From contig JADGJL010000001.1 in assembly GCA_027600665.1 (NCBI GenBank), positions 124,001 to 188,000 on the forward strand: a stretch of DNA of 64,000 nucleotides. The letters run 5' to 3'. The position numbers and the translations under genes were made by a program. Numbering within the stretch: the first letter of the stretch is position 1; the number at the start of each line of letters is the position of its first letter. Of the stretch, positions 16,314 through 24,842 are shown piece after piece. The DNA comes from Irineochytrium annulatum. Taxonomy: Eukaryota; Chytridiomycota; Chytridiomycetes; Chytridiales; Chytridiaceae. The notes beneath the pieces are model-generated. The model was not told where the DNA came from, made no database searches, and saw only the letters and a program-made list of their open reading frames with translations.

Positions 16314-18206
16314 CTAATTTATGCTTGCGCCCTTATCTTTCAATTGATTCAGACGCTGCTGGATTTTGCGAATCTCAGCGGCCTCGACTGCTCGCTCATT
16401 CGAATGCTCGGGCTGTGTCAGACTGTCTTTTCCAGCAGTGCTCACAGGAGACAGCAACTCCGACAGGCGCATCTCCAATCGCAACCGCTCGTCATCGGAT
16501 TCCCGTGTCTCTAGCGCACGCTCCCGAAGTTTGCTGGACTGCTCCCAATCCGACACGCCTCCTTCAAACAGGGTTGCTGTGCCCCCAGCTTCCAGATCGC
16601 ACAATCGATTCGCAAGTGTCTTCGTCAGCATCCGGTCATGAGATACAAGTACCAAAGCACCTGAAGCCTGTTTTAATACATTCTCCATGACTTCCTGGGT
16701 ATCGATGTCCAGATAGTTCGTCGGTTCGTCCAACACCAGCAGATTCGCTCCACCAAAATACAGTCTCAGAAATGCCACTCTGCACTTTTCCCCCATGCTC
16801 AAATCCCCAATACGCTTGAACACGTCATCCCTTGAAAACAGGAAACATCCCAGAATGGTACGTGCCGCACTTTGTGTCATGGATGGGAGGGTAAGCAAAC
16901 TATCCAGCAATGTTAAACTCTCGGGAAGCCCTTCCAGCTCCTGTGAAAAGTAACCGATTTTCAGCTGTGGATGCCGTGTTACCTTGCCCTGCGACGCTTC
17001 CAGCTCACCAATCATCAACTTTAACAGTGTTGTCTTGCCCGTTCCATTAGGACCTCGTACGGCAAGCCGATCTCCGCGTTCAACGGTGATTCGAAGGTTA
17101 CGAAGCACTGGCTCGTTACCCGTATATGAAAAACTCACCTCATCCAAGGCAACAAGCTGTCGTGCAGCCAGTGGATTCATCTGCAATTCCATGTTCAACT
17201 TTGCAGCTTCACGAGGTTTATCCACCCGTTCCCGCTCCAAACGTTCCAGCTGTTTTTGTTTTGCATGGTAACGTGAAATATTTTTGTTGGCTTTGGCCTT
17301 GTAGAAGCTCTGGGTGATCTTCACCTCCACATCGGTCGCTGAATTATGCGCTTTATGGAACCATTCCTGGTAGTTTCGAATCGTTTCTTCCAACGCCTTA
17401 CGCTCCAGCTCCTGCCTGCGGTAGATCGTTTCCTGTTCCCGTAATTCACGCTCTTTGTGGAGCTTGTATTCGGAGTATCCGCCTTTGTATTTGGTCAGGG
17501 CATCTGCACTGAATTCAATCACTCCTGATGCTACCTCATCAATAAAGGTTCGATCGTGAGATACAAATAACAGCGTACCTTCGTATGAGGATAACCACTC
17601 TTCAAGCCAGCGCATGCTTCCCTCATCCAGATGATTCGTCGGTTCATCCAGGATCAGGAATTTGGGCTTGCTGACAAGAAGTCCTGCCAGGCGAGCCTTT
17701 GTTTTTTGTCCACCGCTCAAAGAATGATAGGGTCTGTTCCAATGCTCTGCGGATAGTCCAAGACGTGTCAGTACCTTCTCTACCTCAGTCTCCCACATGT
17801 AACCGTTAAGCTGTTCATATTGCTCCATCACTTGCGTATAGGCTGCAAGCAGCTCATCATCCGCTTCAGTGCTAATGCTCAAACGTTGCTCCAGTTCTTC
17901 CAAACTCCGTTTCACTTCATAGATCTGACCGCTCTCACGCTGGACCGCATCCAATACATTCATGCCCGTCTCAATCTCCGAGCGCTGGCGCATGAATCCC
18001 CATTCCTGCTGCGGAATATGCCGTTCAATCCGTCCACCACCGTGCTCTTCTCCCAAAATGATTCGTAACAACGTCGTCTTGCCGCATCCGTTACGACCCA
18101 GAATGGCAAGTCGCTCGCCCTCATTAATCTCCAAATTCAATCCTGTAAACAATTCAATGCCGTTCCATTCTTTTGATACTTCATGTAAGCGTACCAATGT
18201 CATCAT
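16314..18206 (-). CDS. ABC-F family ATPase (probable ribosome-protection type)
   Basis: A 630-residue soluble protein with two ABC ATPase domains and no membrane part. Domain 1: Walker A GRNGCGKTT, signature LSGGQKTKARL, Walker B FLILDEPTNHLD. An interdomain linker of about 80 residues holds the charged helix SFYKAKANKNISRYHAKQKQLERLE. Domain 2: GPNGTGKTT, signature LSMGEKCRVAF, LLVLDEPTNYLD. A C-terminal coiled-coil-like tail ends near LNQLKDKGASIN. ABC-F proteins bind the ribosomal E site; several protect against PLS_A-type antibiotics. The leader peptide and attenuator upstream favour an antibiotic-responsive member, but the drug class is not readable. Two adjacent ATGs (18206, 18203) follow GGAAGGATGAGG. 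Confidence 0.88.
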   Translation of the reverse strand: MMTLVRLHEVSKEWNGIELFTGLNLEINEGERLAILGRNGCGKTTLLRIILGEEHGGGRIERHIPQQEWGFMRQRSEIETGMNVLDAVQRESGQIYEVKRSLEELEQRLSISTEADDELLAAYTQVMEQYEQLNGYMWETEVEKVLTRLGLSAEHWNRPYHSLSGGQKTKARLAGLLVSKPKFLILDEPTNHLDEGSMRWLEEWLSSYEGTLLFVSHDRTFIDEVASGVIEFSADALTKYKGGYSEYKLHKERELREQETIYRRQELERKALEETIRNYQEWFHKAHNSATDVEVKITQSFYKAKANKNISRYHAKQKQLERLERERVDKPREAAKLNMELQMNPLAARQLVALDEVSFSYTGNEPVLRNLRITVERGDRLAVRGPNGTGKTTLLKLMIGELEASQGKVTRHPQLKIGYFSQELEGLPESLTLLDSLLTLPSMTQSAARTILGCFLFSRDDVFKRIGDLSMGEKCRVAFLRLYFGGANLLVLDEPTNYLDIDTQEVMENVLKQASGALVLVSHDRMLTKTLANRLCDLEAGGTATLFEGGVSDWEQSSKLRERALETRESDDERLRLEMRLSELLSPVSTAGKDSLTQPEHSNERAVEAAEIRKIQQRLNQLKDKGASIN

Positions 18207-18241
18207 GAGGCCTCATCCTTCCTGCATCCTTTTTGCTAAAC

Positions 18242-18272
18242 AAAAAAAACCGCTGGCATCAGCCGGCGGTTT
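18242..18272 (-). terminator. Attenuator-terminator in the ABC-F leader
   Basis: On the minus strand AAACCGC and GCGGTTT (18266-18272 with 18247-18253) plus inner GGC/GCC form a stem followed by a run of T. It lies upstream, not downstream, of the ABC-F coding region, so it should end transcription prematurely unless an antiterminator forms. Confidence 0.85.
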
Positions 18273-18319
18273 GGCAATTCAGGGTTGGATCAAGCATTCA
18301 AAGACAGATCTAAGGTAAG

Positions 18320-18358
18320 CTACGGCATGAACAAAGAAACCCCAAACACAGGGTACAC
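18320..18358 (-). CDS. Putative 12-residue leader peptide of the ABC-F gene
   Basis: A GTG-started ORF reads MYPVFGVSLFMP and stops with TAG. TTGGAGG lies 5 bases upstream, one of the best ribosome sites in the leader. It sits about 50 bases before the attenuator stem. An overlapping 35-codon frame from an ATG at 18386 to a TGA at 18279 also exists but has a weaker ribosome site. Leader peptides of this kind allow drug-stalled ribosomes to disrupt termination in several ABC-F genes; that role here is inference. Confidence 0.5.
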   Translation of the reverse strand: MYPVFGVSLFMP

Positions 18359-18552
18359 GTAAACCTCCAAGGTCTACTTGTTCCATACCTGATCCCATAG
18401 CTGAATTTGGACACACGAATCCCCTCATTGCTCAGCCGCTCTGGCTGACTGCGTCATAAAACTGTCTGCAGTTAACTGGGGTCAATTCATGTGTTTTACT
18501 TCATGGGACGTATGGTTACCTCTCATTCATGTGTAGTATCAATTTCTCCGTT

Positions 18553-18580
18553 ATTGTACCAGATCATTGTAAAAAAGCAA
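18553..18580 (-). promoter_or_regulatory. Probable promoter of the ABC-F leader transcript
   Basis: Minus-strand TTGCTT (18575-18580), 16-base spacer, TACAAT (18553-18558). A transcript would start near 18545. Confidence 0.5.
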
Positions 18581-18680
18581 AGGTTATAAATTATTCTGAA
18601 AGAATACATACTACTCACCAATCTGATGACATGCAGCCTTCTGATGATTGCTTTTATTCAAAAGTTTCTTTTATGACAGA

Positions 18681-18705
18681 AAAAAAGCCCTTGCATCGCA
18701 AGGAC
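18681..18705 (-). terminator. Terminator of the tRNA-Gly transcript
   Basis: On the minus strand CCTTGC-GAT-GCAAGG is followed by GC and eight T. It lies about 20 bases after the tRNA. Confidence 0.9.
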
Positions 18706-18723
18706 TTCGGTTTTGCTTCGTTA

Positions 18724-18794
18724 AGCGGGTGATGGGAATCGAACCCACGCTATTAGCTTGGAAGGCTAAAGTTCTACCATTGAACTACACCCGC
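18724..18794 (-). tRNA. tRNA-Gly (anticodon TCC)
   Basis: A 71-base cloverleaf on the minus strand: 7-bp acceptor GCGGGTG/CACCCGC, D arm GTTC..GAAC, anticodon arm TTAGC-CTTCCAA-GCTAA with anticodon TCC, T arm GTGGG-TTCGATT-CCCAT, discriminator T as usual for tRNA-Gly. The 3' CCA is not encoded. It reads GGA codons (and, by wobble, other GGN). Confidence 0.97.
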
Positions 18795-18853
18795 ATGAAT
18801 GAAGATTTAATTGTTAAGTTCCTTAAGAAGTTAACAGTGATTTTACAAATAAT

Positions 18854-18882
18854 AATATACCATGATCCTTTATAGCATGCAA
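18854..18882 (-). promoter_or_regulatory. Promoter of tRNA-Gly
   Basis: TTGCAT (18877-18882), 17-base spacer, TATATT (18854-18859) on the minus strand, about 60 bases before the tRNA 5' end. Confidence 0.7.
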
Positions 18883-18918
18883 GTCATGTTTTCCATTTTT
18901 TTCATTACGTATCAACAT

Positions 18919-18950
18919 TAAAAAAGCAGGAGCACTCTTGCGCCCCCGCT
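18919..18950 (-). terminator. Terminator of the GGDEF-EAL gene
   Basis: Minus-strand AGCGGGGGC pairs with GCTCCTGCT (two G-U pairs) and is followed by TTTTTT. Confidence 0.85.
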
Positions 18951-18955
18951 GTTCT

Positions 18956-21082
18956 CTATCCTGTGGGCTTATCCACATCTCTCAAAAACTGCTTTTCAAA
19001 TTCAGCGGCTTTAATCGGTTTGCTAAAGAAATAACCCTGAGCCTCATGACAGTGCTGATTGCGAAGAAAGATCATCTGGTCTTCGTTCTCCACGCCCTCG
19101 GCAGTCACTTTCAATTGTAAATGATGCGCCATTGAAGTGATGGTAGATACAATTGCAGCGTTATTGCTGTCCTCCATGACTTCATTAACGAATGAACGGT
19201 CAATCTTGAGCCGATCAATCGGCAGATCCTTCAGATAGTGCAACGAGCTGTATCCCGTTCCAAAATCATCAATACTGATGTGCACACCAATTTCTTTGAT
19301 TTTGCGCAACTGTTCGAAGGATCGGTCTTTATCAAATGTCATGCTCTCTGTAATCTCCAGTTCAAGCCATACGGGCTCTAGTCCTGTCTCCTTGAGAATG
19401 CCATTGATATTGTCCAACAAATGGGAATGCCTGAATTGTCTCATCGACAGATTCACCGAAACACACAGCTTACGATAACCAGCTTCCTGCCACTGTTTGT
19501 TCTGTGCACACGCTTCACGAAGCACCCATTCGCCAAGAGGCACAATGAGCCCACTTTCTTCTGCCAGAGGAATAAATTCCGCCGGAGATACCGAGCCTCG
19601 CTGCGGATGCTGCCAACGAACCAATGCTTCCATACCCACGATTAGACCACTTTGCAGATTAACCTGCGGCTGGTAGACCAGGTAGAACTGACCTCGATCC
19701 AACGCCTTGCGCAGATCATTCTCAAGCTGCAAACGCTCCTGTGCCTTCATCTGCATCGCATGGGCAAAACGATTCAGTTCCATTCCTTGTTCCTTGGCAC
19801 TGTGCAGAGCCGTATCCGCATTCTGAATGATCTCCTGTGGCGACTCACCATCATGCGGGAAAATGGCCATACCGATTCCAAGGGTAAGGTGATACTCATT
19901 GCCATCAACCAAAACGGGCTTTTCAAAAAGTTGAAGAATGGATCTTGTCCGGCGCAACGCCGTATTGGTTGAACTGAAATCTGTCATTGTCAACGCAAAC
20001 TCATCTCTTCCCAGCCCAAAGACTTCTTCTCCTGGAAGTGACGAATGTTTCAGTCGTTGACCTACCTGACGCAAAACACGGTTAGCTGCTTGCTGTCCGA
20101 GCGAATCATTAATGGTCTTGAACCGGTTAATATTCAGGACCAGTACACCAACAAGCTGTTCCTCGACCACGGCATCATCCATCATTATTTTCAATCGTTG
20201 TGAAAGCCGACGACGATTCGGAAGTCCTGTTACATCGTCATGATGAGCAATATAGTTCATCTTGGCCTCCGCGATCTGCTGTTGCAGGAAAGGTGTGTCC
20301 ACTACGGACGTATACAGTCCTTTTTGAATGAAAAAATATGCCATACAATTACTCAGCAACCCCAGCAGCAGATTGAGATCATTCACCCCCGTTGCTGAAA
20401 CAAAATAACATTCTCCAAAAAAGAAACATAAGATGCCGCATAGAATGGTTGGTACATCACCATCTTTGGATTTTTTCCATTGTACAAACAAAAGAACTGC
20501 AATAATGGCATAGAGCAACCCGACCATAAAATGAACCCGGGTGAAGATTCCACCAAGCACATCCCCATCAAGCATATTTGGCAACATGCTCCACTCCTGA
20601 ATCGCCAATATGTACAAAATAACAAAGGCACCCAATGTTCCACTGAAGAGCAAGAACCTTCGTGGTAATGCAATTTCTTTCTCATTTAGGGTATATACGA
20701 GCAGCAAACCTACTGAACACACCAAAGATCCCATGGTTGACATCATTAAGGAGAACTCTGATTCCATCATGGCTCCATTTGGAATCTCTTCTGCAAATGA
20801 AACGATATGAACCAGTTCAAACAGACCAATCAATAAAAAGAGTGTTGTCAATAATGTTCTCCGAAGAGTTAGCTTCTGTGTCCGAAACAACCAGCTTTGA
20901 TTGTAGATACCGATACAGGCCGCTGCCGCAGCGAATCCACCCAAGAGTGTCAAAACCGGGTAACCCGATAGGGTCAGATCAGAGCTTGAAGAGGAACGGA
21001 ACCATTGACTTGCGAGGAAACACAATAAGCCGCAAACAGCGACCCAAATTATTTTTCTCTGATCTTGCAGATTAACCTTCAT
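18956..21082 (-). CDS. Membrane GGDEF-EAL protein, probable c-di-GMP phosphodiesterase
   Basis: A 708-residue protein: about eight transmembrane helices (residues 10-255), a short linker, GGDEF (about 275-440) and EAL (about 455-700). The GGDEF domain is degenerate: the signature is GRDEF (358-362) and the metal-binding DxD position reads NINRFK instead of DIDxFK, so cyclase activity is unlikely. The EAL domain keeps EALVRW, ELEITES, IDDFGTGYSSL, KIDRSF and TAEGVE, so hydrolysis of c-di-GMP is expected. The membrane part may sense a signal. It is monocistronic, with its own terminator. Confidence 0.92.
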   Translation of the reverse strand: MKVNLQDQRKIIWVAVCGLLCFLASQWFRSSSSSDLTLSGYPVLTLLGGFAAAAACIGIYNQSWLFRTQKLTLRRTLLTTLFLLIGLFELVHIVSFAEEIPNGAMMESEFSLMMSTMGSLVCSVGLLLVYTLNEKEIALPRRFLLFSGTLGAFVILYILAIQEWSMLPNMLDGDVLGGIFTRVHFMVGLLYAIIAVLLFVQWKKSKDGDVPTILCGILCFFFGECYFVSATGVNDLNLLLGLLSNCMAYFFIQKGLYTSVVDTPFLQQQIAEAKMNYIAHHDDVTGLPNRRRLSQRLKIMMDDAVVEEQLVGVLVLNINRFKTINDSLGQQAANRVLRQVGQRLKHSSLPGEEVFGLGRDEFALTMTDFSSTNTALRRTRSILQLFEKPVLVDGNEYHLTLGIGMAIFPHDGESPQEIIQNADTALHSAKEQGMELNRFAHAMQMKAQERLQLENDLRKALDRGQFYLVYQPQVNLQSGLIVGMEALVRWQHPQRGSVSPAEFIPLAEESGLIVPLGEWVLREACAQNKQWQEAGYRKLCVSVNLSMRQFRHSHLLDNINGILKETGLEPVWLELEITESMTFDKDRSFEQLRKIKEIGVHISIDDFGTGYSSLHYLKDLPIDRLKIDRSFVNEVMEDSNNAAIVSTITSMAHHLQLKVTAEGVENEDQMIFLRNQHCHEAQGYFFSKPIKAAEFEKQFLRDVDKPTG

Positions 21083-21307
21083 GCCGTGTTTTCCTTCCCG
21101 GGGTCACCTATCCTGAATTACATTAACCAAACTCAACAGCTTACTACATGATTCGACAAAAAAACATATTAACCAACGTTCAATTCACATGCATACACAT
21201 GCTATCTGGTACATAATAACATTTAAATCTGCATACGTGAACTAAAAAATAGTCACTCCTAGGAATATTTATTCATAAATATAGAGAAAAACAAGGCATT
21301 AAGAACT

Positions 21308-21343
21308 AAAAAAACATGGATCTCCAGTTAGAGTCCATGTTTT
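21308..21343 (-). terminator. Terminator after the aldolase gene
   Basis: A stem of AAAACATGGA with TCCATGTTTT (21311-21320, 21334-21343) with minus-strand T-run TTTTTTTAG. Confidence 0.9.
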
Positions 21344-21372
21344 CCTAATTTGCAACTGTATATCAGACTATA

Positions 21373-22329
21373 TTACTTATCAAAATTCACTTCTGGCGTT
21401 GTTAATTTATCATAGAAATCAACGACCTTATCCTTGTCTTCCGATGAGCGAATCGCCATCGCTGAACGTGGGTGCTCGTCCAACGCCCCTGTAATCATGT
21501 AAGGCAGAATGTAACCCCATTCTTCTTTTTCTCTCAGTGGAACCATCAACTGTTCCAATACACCAAGTACTGGACGCAGATTGTATTTAGTTCCTTTCAG
21601 ATGAGCTACCAGCAATTCGGTTGGACAGTTTCCTGCCGCGCGTCCCATACCATACACAGAGGCATCAAGCAGCTCAACGCCAAGTTCCGCCGCAACCAAT
21701 GTGTTAGAAAACGCAAGCTGCATATTATTATGTGTGTGAACACCAAGACGTTTGTTAGGCAGATGAGTCTTGAACTTCTCTACCAGATATTTCACATCAT
21801 TATGATCCAGACTACCGTAAGAATCGACAATGTAGACAACATCCACAGTACTTTCTTTGATCAATTCAAATGCTTCGAGCAGCTCATTCTCCATAACATT
21901 AGAGAGTGCCATAATATTAAGTGTAGTTTCATATCCACGATCATGGAATGTTTGAACCAGCGCAAGCGCCTTATCTACATCTTTGCTGTAGCAGGCAACC
22001 CGGATCAGATCCAGCATGCTCTCGCTGCGAGGCAAGATATCATTCTCGTCCACACGTCCAACGTCAACCAGTGCAGACAGTTTGGTATTGCCTTTTTGAG
22101 GAATCACTTTACGCAAGAAATCATCATTCAGGAAACGCCATGGTCCTGCTTCCTCAGCACCTTTCAGTAACTTCGGAGAGTTTTTGTATCCAATTTCCAT
22201 ATAATCAACGCCAGCTTCATTCAACCCAGCATACAGCTGTTGAACAAAGTCCACGCTAAAGTCCCAATTATTTACCAATCCGCCATCACGGATCGTACAA
22301 TCTACAATTTTGCAATGATTTGTCTTCAT
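21373..22329 (-). CDS. DRE-TIM aldolase (HMGL/DmpG-like), standalone
   Basis: A 318-residue TIM-barrel protein of the DRE-TIM metallolyase group. The N-terminus has IVDCTIRDGGLVN (the D..RDGG catalytic motif), the metal ligands HTHNN lie mid-protein (about 198-202), and YGMGRAAGNCPTE follows. This is the pattern of 4-hydroxy-2-oxovalerate aldolases and related lyases, but the C-terminal DmpG communication domain is absent and no aldehyde dehydrogenase partner is nearby. It is monocistronic. The substrate is unknown; naming it a 4-hydroxy-2-oxovalerate aldolase would be too specific. Confidence 0.8.
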   Translation of the reverse strand: MKTNHCKIVDCTIRDGGLVNNWDFSVDFVQQLYAGLNEAGVDYMEIGYKNSPKLLKGAEEAGPWRFLNDDFLRKVIPQKGNTKLSALVDVGRVDENDILPRSESMLDLIRVACYSKDVDKALALVQTFHDRGYETTLNIMALSNVMENELLEAFELIKESTVDVVYIVDSYGSLDHNDVKYLVEKFKTHLPNKRLGVHTHNNMQLAFSNTLVAAELGVELLDASVYGMGRAAGNCPTELLVAHLKGTKYNLRPVLGVLEQLMVPLREKEEWGYILPYMITGALDEHPRSAMAIRSSEDKDKVVDFYDKLTTPEVNFDK

Positions 22330-22412
22330 TAATGTCTGCTCCTTTTCTGACCAACTTGTGTATTCCTCTCATGATACTTGAACGTGACAAGAAAAGTAAA
22401 GGGATTCCGGAC

Positions 22413-23726
22413 TTATTTACTTCGATAAGATTTCCAGATTCGATCAATCTCAACCATATCTGATGCATCTGGAACCTTTCCTCCATACCGCACGCTGTTA
22501 TACGCATCTGGCAGTCTCGCAGACAGCTCATCTTCTTCTAGCTTCACACCATTCTGAATAATGGTCTGTGCAGCCTCGAGCGGAGTATGCGTCCCCTGTA
22601 TTCCCACTCCTCGATGAGTAGCTCTATCGATCCAAGTCCGATAGTAATACCGAACACGTTCAGTCTCCTGAGCAGGTACCACTTCTTTTCTCCGAAACCA
22701 ATTCTTCCGAACTTTTGCTGGCGCATCAAGTGTCTCACTCACATCGATATACTCCGTTCGTGGTTCTGCCTTCTTTTCACCAGGTTGTAACATTCCCTTG
22801 AATCGTTCCATGAGTCTGTTTATCGTTTTTCGTCCCAACCTCAGGAGCAGCCACAGGATTGCTCCTGCTACAGCACACATCACTACCCACCCCAGAATGT
22901 TCCAGAAGACTGAGGGCTCGGATGGGGGCTCTCTCCAGTCATTCGGGAGATTTAGCTGCTGATCGGGAGTGTCCATTGGCAATCGTGGCTCCTCGCCGGA
23001 TATCGGGCCAAACCATCCCCTGATCCATGCGAGCAAGCGGTCACGTAGCGGTCCCAGCCATGCTGCGAGACTTGGGAAAGCACCGATCGCGACGATGACA
23101 ATAAACATCCACATGAACCGCTGATGATTCGCACGTGCAAAATCTCGTAAAACCAATCTTCTCTTGCCATCATTGAGCATTGCCTGGTCCAGTTGCAGCA
23201 TATATCGTCCAACCAGCCAAAAGGCAAAGCTGATCACTCCCGCAATATAGATCCATAGGGTATAGGTTCGTATCTGCTGCATGAATTCCAATGAATTCGA
23301 AACAATCATAAGTACAATCGCACTGATTACACCCATAATCTGCAAACGCCATAACAATACAGAATGAAAGAATGGCTGGAAGGTCAGACCTGCATAAGCC
23401 GAGATGACTCCACACAGTATCAATGTGATGATATCCGGCATCGGGAGAATGAGGCTCATTCCTACAACGAGTCCGAAGAAAAATCCTACGAAGAGTGCCG
23501 TTACTCCACGAATAAATGTACTTTTCTCGCTAAAACCCGGAATTTTATACTGAATGAATTGTCCCAACCAACCCACGAGAACAACCAGGATGAATAATAT
23601 ATACGGCAAATGTTCCATGGCATAGAATGAAGCGAGTGTAAATATCGGAAATAGGTATATACCAGCCATCAAGACGGCAAACATCGCTATGAGTCCCTTG
23701 GTCGTCGCTGCCTGTCTGCTGCTCAT
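22413..23726 (-). CDS. Polytopic membrane protein with C-terminal DUF4129, no transglutaminase core
   Basis: A 437-residue protein: about six transmembrane segments in residues 10-220, a soluble segment, one more helix (about 285-310), then a cytoplasmic DUF4129-like tail (RVRYYYRTWIDRATHRGVGIQGTHTPLEAA...RYGGKVPDASDMVEIDRIW). In the related Bacillus yeaC-yeaD-yebA cluster the third gene also has an extracytoplasmic transglutaminase domain; here the Cys-His-Asp core is not visible. It overlaps the DUF58 gene by 4 bases, so it is translationally coupled to it. Confidence 0.8.
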   Translation of the reverse strand: MSSRQAATTKGLIAMFAVLMAGIYLFPIFTLASFYAMEHLPYILFILVVLVGWLGQFIQYKIPGFSEKSTFIRGVTALFVGFFFGLVVGMSLILPMPDIITLILCGVISAYAGLTFQPFFHSVLLWRLQIMGVISAIVLMIVSNSLEFMQQIRTYTLWIYIAGVISFAFWLVGRYMLQLDQAMLNDGKRRLVLRDFARANHQRFMWMFIVIVAIGAFPSLAAWLGPLRDRLLAWIRGWFGPISGEEPRLPMDTPDQQLNLPNDWREPPSEPSVFWNILGWVVMCAVAGAILWLLLRLGRKTINRLMERFKGMLQPGEKKAEPRTEYIDVSETLDAPAKVRKNWFRRKEVVPAQETERVRYYYRTWIDRATHRGVGIQGTHTPLEAAQTIIQNGVKLEEDELSARLPDAYNSVRYGGKVPDASDMVEIDRIWKSYRSK

Positions 23727-24838
23727 GCACTCACCGCCTTCGTATTCCCCTTTACGTCTTCTACCGGGAGAATCGTCACACGATGTCCTTGTTCATGCAG
23801 ACGTGCAATCTCATGCTCCATAGCGGCTGATACATAGGATGTAATCAGCAGATAGCTGCGGATTTGTTGTGCTTCTTCATTCAACCGTACTTCATCATTC
23901 AGGAATTGCTCCATGGGTACCATGCATTTCAGCTCTGTCTCCGCCATAGCTTCCAATAATCTTTCCAGATGGGGTGTGCCATAATCTGGCTCAATCCGAA
24001 GTGTATCGCGGCCGCCACCCACATGATAACCATTATGGGCGAAGCCTGCCGGTAGCCCTCTACCGATAGCATCCACTGCAGCCGTGGCAGCGTAACGGAG
24101 TGCCCGTTCAATCTTTTCGGGTCTAGTGACAACACTCCACATATCTGCAGATTCCTGAATATTGACTACAATCCAGGATTGCGGATCAGCTGTCCATCCC
24201 TGCTTGTAGACTTGTAATTCACCTGTACGTGCACTCGCTTTCCAGTGAATGCGATTCATGGGGTCACCTGCGCCATAAGGCCGAACACCCAGAATCAAGA
24301 AAGGATCTTCAACGATCCATCGTGATACTTCCACTTCTCCCTGCCATACCTGATAAATTGCAGGAAGATCCTCTGCATTCACTAATGAAGGATACACGAC
24401 CATAGACATTTGCAAAGGAATCGGTTTGGTGGAACGCCACACGCCAAAGAGATCCCCACCTGTCATCGTTGCTGTATTTAATGGATAAATCCCACGCTGA
24501 GTACATGTAAAAGGATGCTTGCGCGTAATACGAGTAAACGGTTTCAACGTAAAAATACTCTTGTGGTTCTGATAGATTTCGCCTTGGCTAATATCCATAC
24601 CTGAGCCGGAACGAAATACAAACGACACGGGCATCATCGATTCAAGTCTGAGCCACGGTACGGAGACTCGCTTCTCATTCGATATCGTCTCCACCATCTC
24701 AAGTTCATCTCCAGCGTAACAACGCAGCTTGCTGAATTGTCTACTGTACTTGAGCTTTCGCAGTGCAGGTCGTCCGAACCACACACCATGTATAACAACG
24801 ACAATGCCTCCAACAAGGACAAGCCATAATAATGCCAT
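23723..24838 (-). CDS. DUF58 family protein
   Basis: A 371-residue protein: two N-terminal transmembrane helices (LLWLVLVGGIVVVIHGVWF), a beta-rich region and the DUF58 core with GVRPYGAGDPMNRIHWKASAR...LQVYKQGW, a vWA-like fold. It sits between MoxR and the DUF4129 protein with overlaps or very short gaps (4 bases to MoxR), the conserved MoxR-DUF58-DUF4129 order. It probably functions as a MoxR-dependent membrane complex component; the target is unknown. Confidence 0.88.
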   Translation of the reverse strand: MALLWLVLVGGIVVVIHGVWFGRPALRKLKYSRQFSKLRCYAGDELEMVETISNEKRVSVPWLRLESMMPVSFVFRSGSGMDISQGEIYQNHKSIFTLKPFTRITRKHPFTCTQRGIYPLNTATMTGGDLFGVWRSTKPIPLQMSMVVYPSLVNAEDLPAIYQVWQGEVEVSRWIVEDPFLILGVRPYGAGDPMNRIHWKASARTGELQVYKQGWTADPQSWIVVNIQESADMWSVVTRPEKIERALRYAATAAVDAIGRGLPAGFAHNGYHVGGGRDTLRIEPDYGTPHLERLLEAMAETELKCMVPMEQFLNDEVRLNEEAQQIRSYLLITSYVSAAMEHEIARLHEQGHRVTILPVEDVKGNTKAVSA

Positions 24839-24842
24839 AAGA

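Larger units (their letters stand above)
18207..18545 (-). promoter_or_regulatory. Structured attenuation leader of the ABC-F gene
   Basis: About 340 bases between a promoter and the ABC-F start contain the leader ORF, the attenuator and further pairing elements. At 18432-18448 TCAGCC-loop-GGCTGA forms a hairpin, and its TCAGCC arm can alternatively pair with GGCTGA in the terminator, a candidate antiterminator. No known riboswitch consensus was recognised. Confidence 0.6.
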
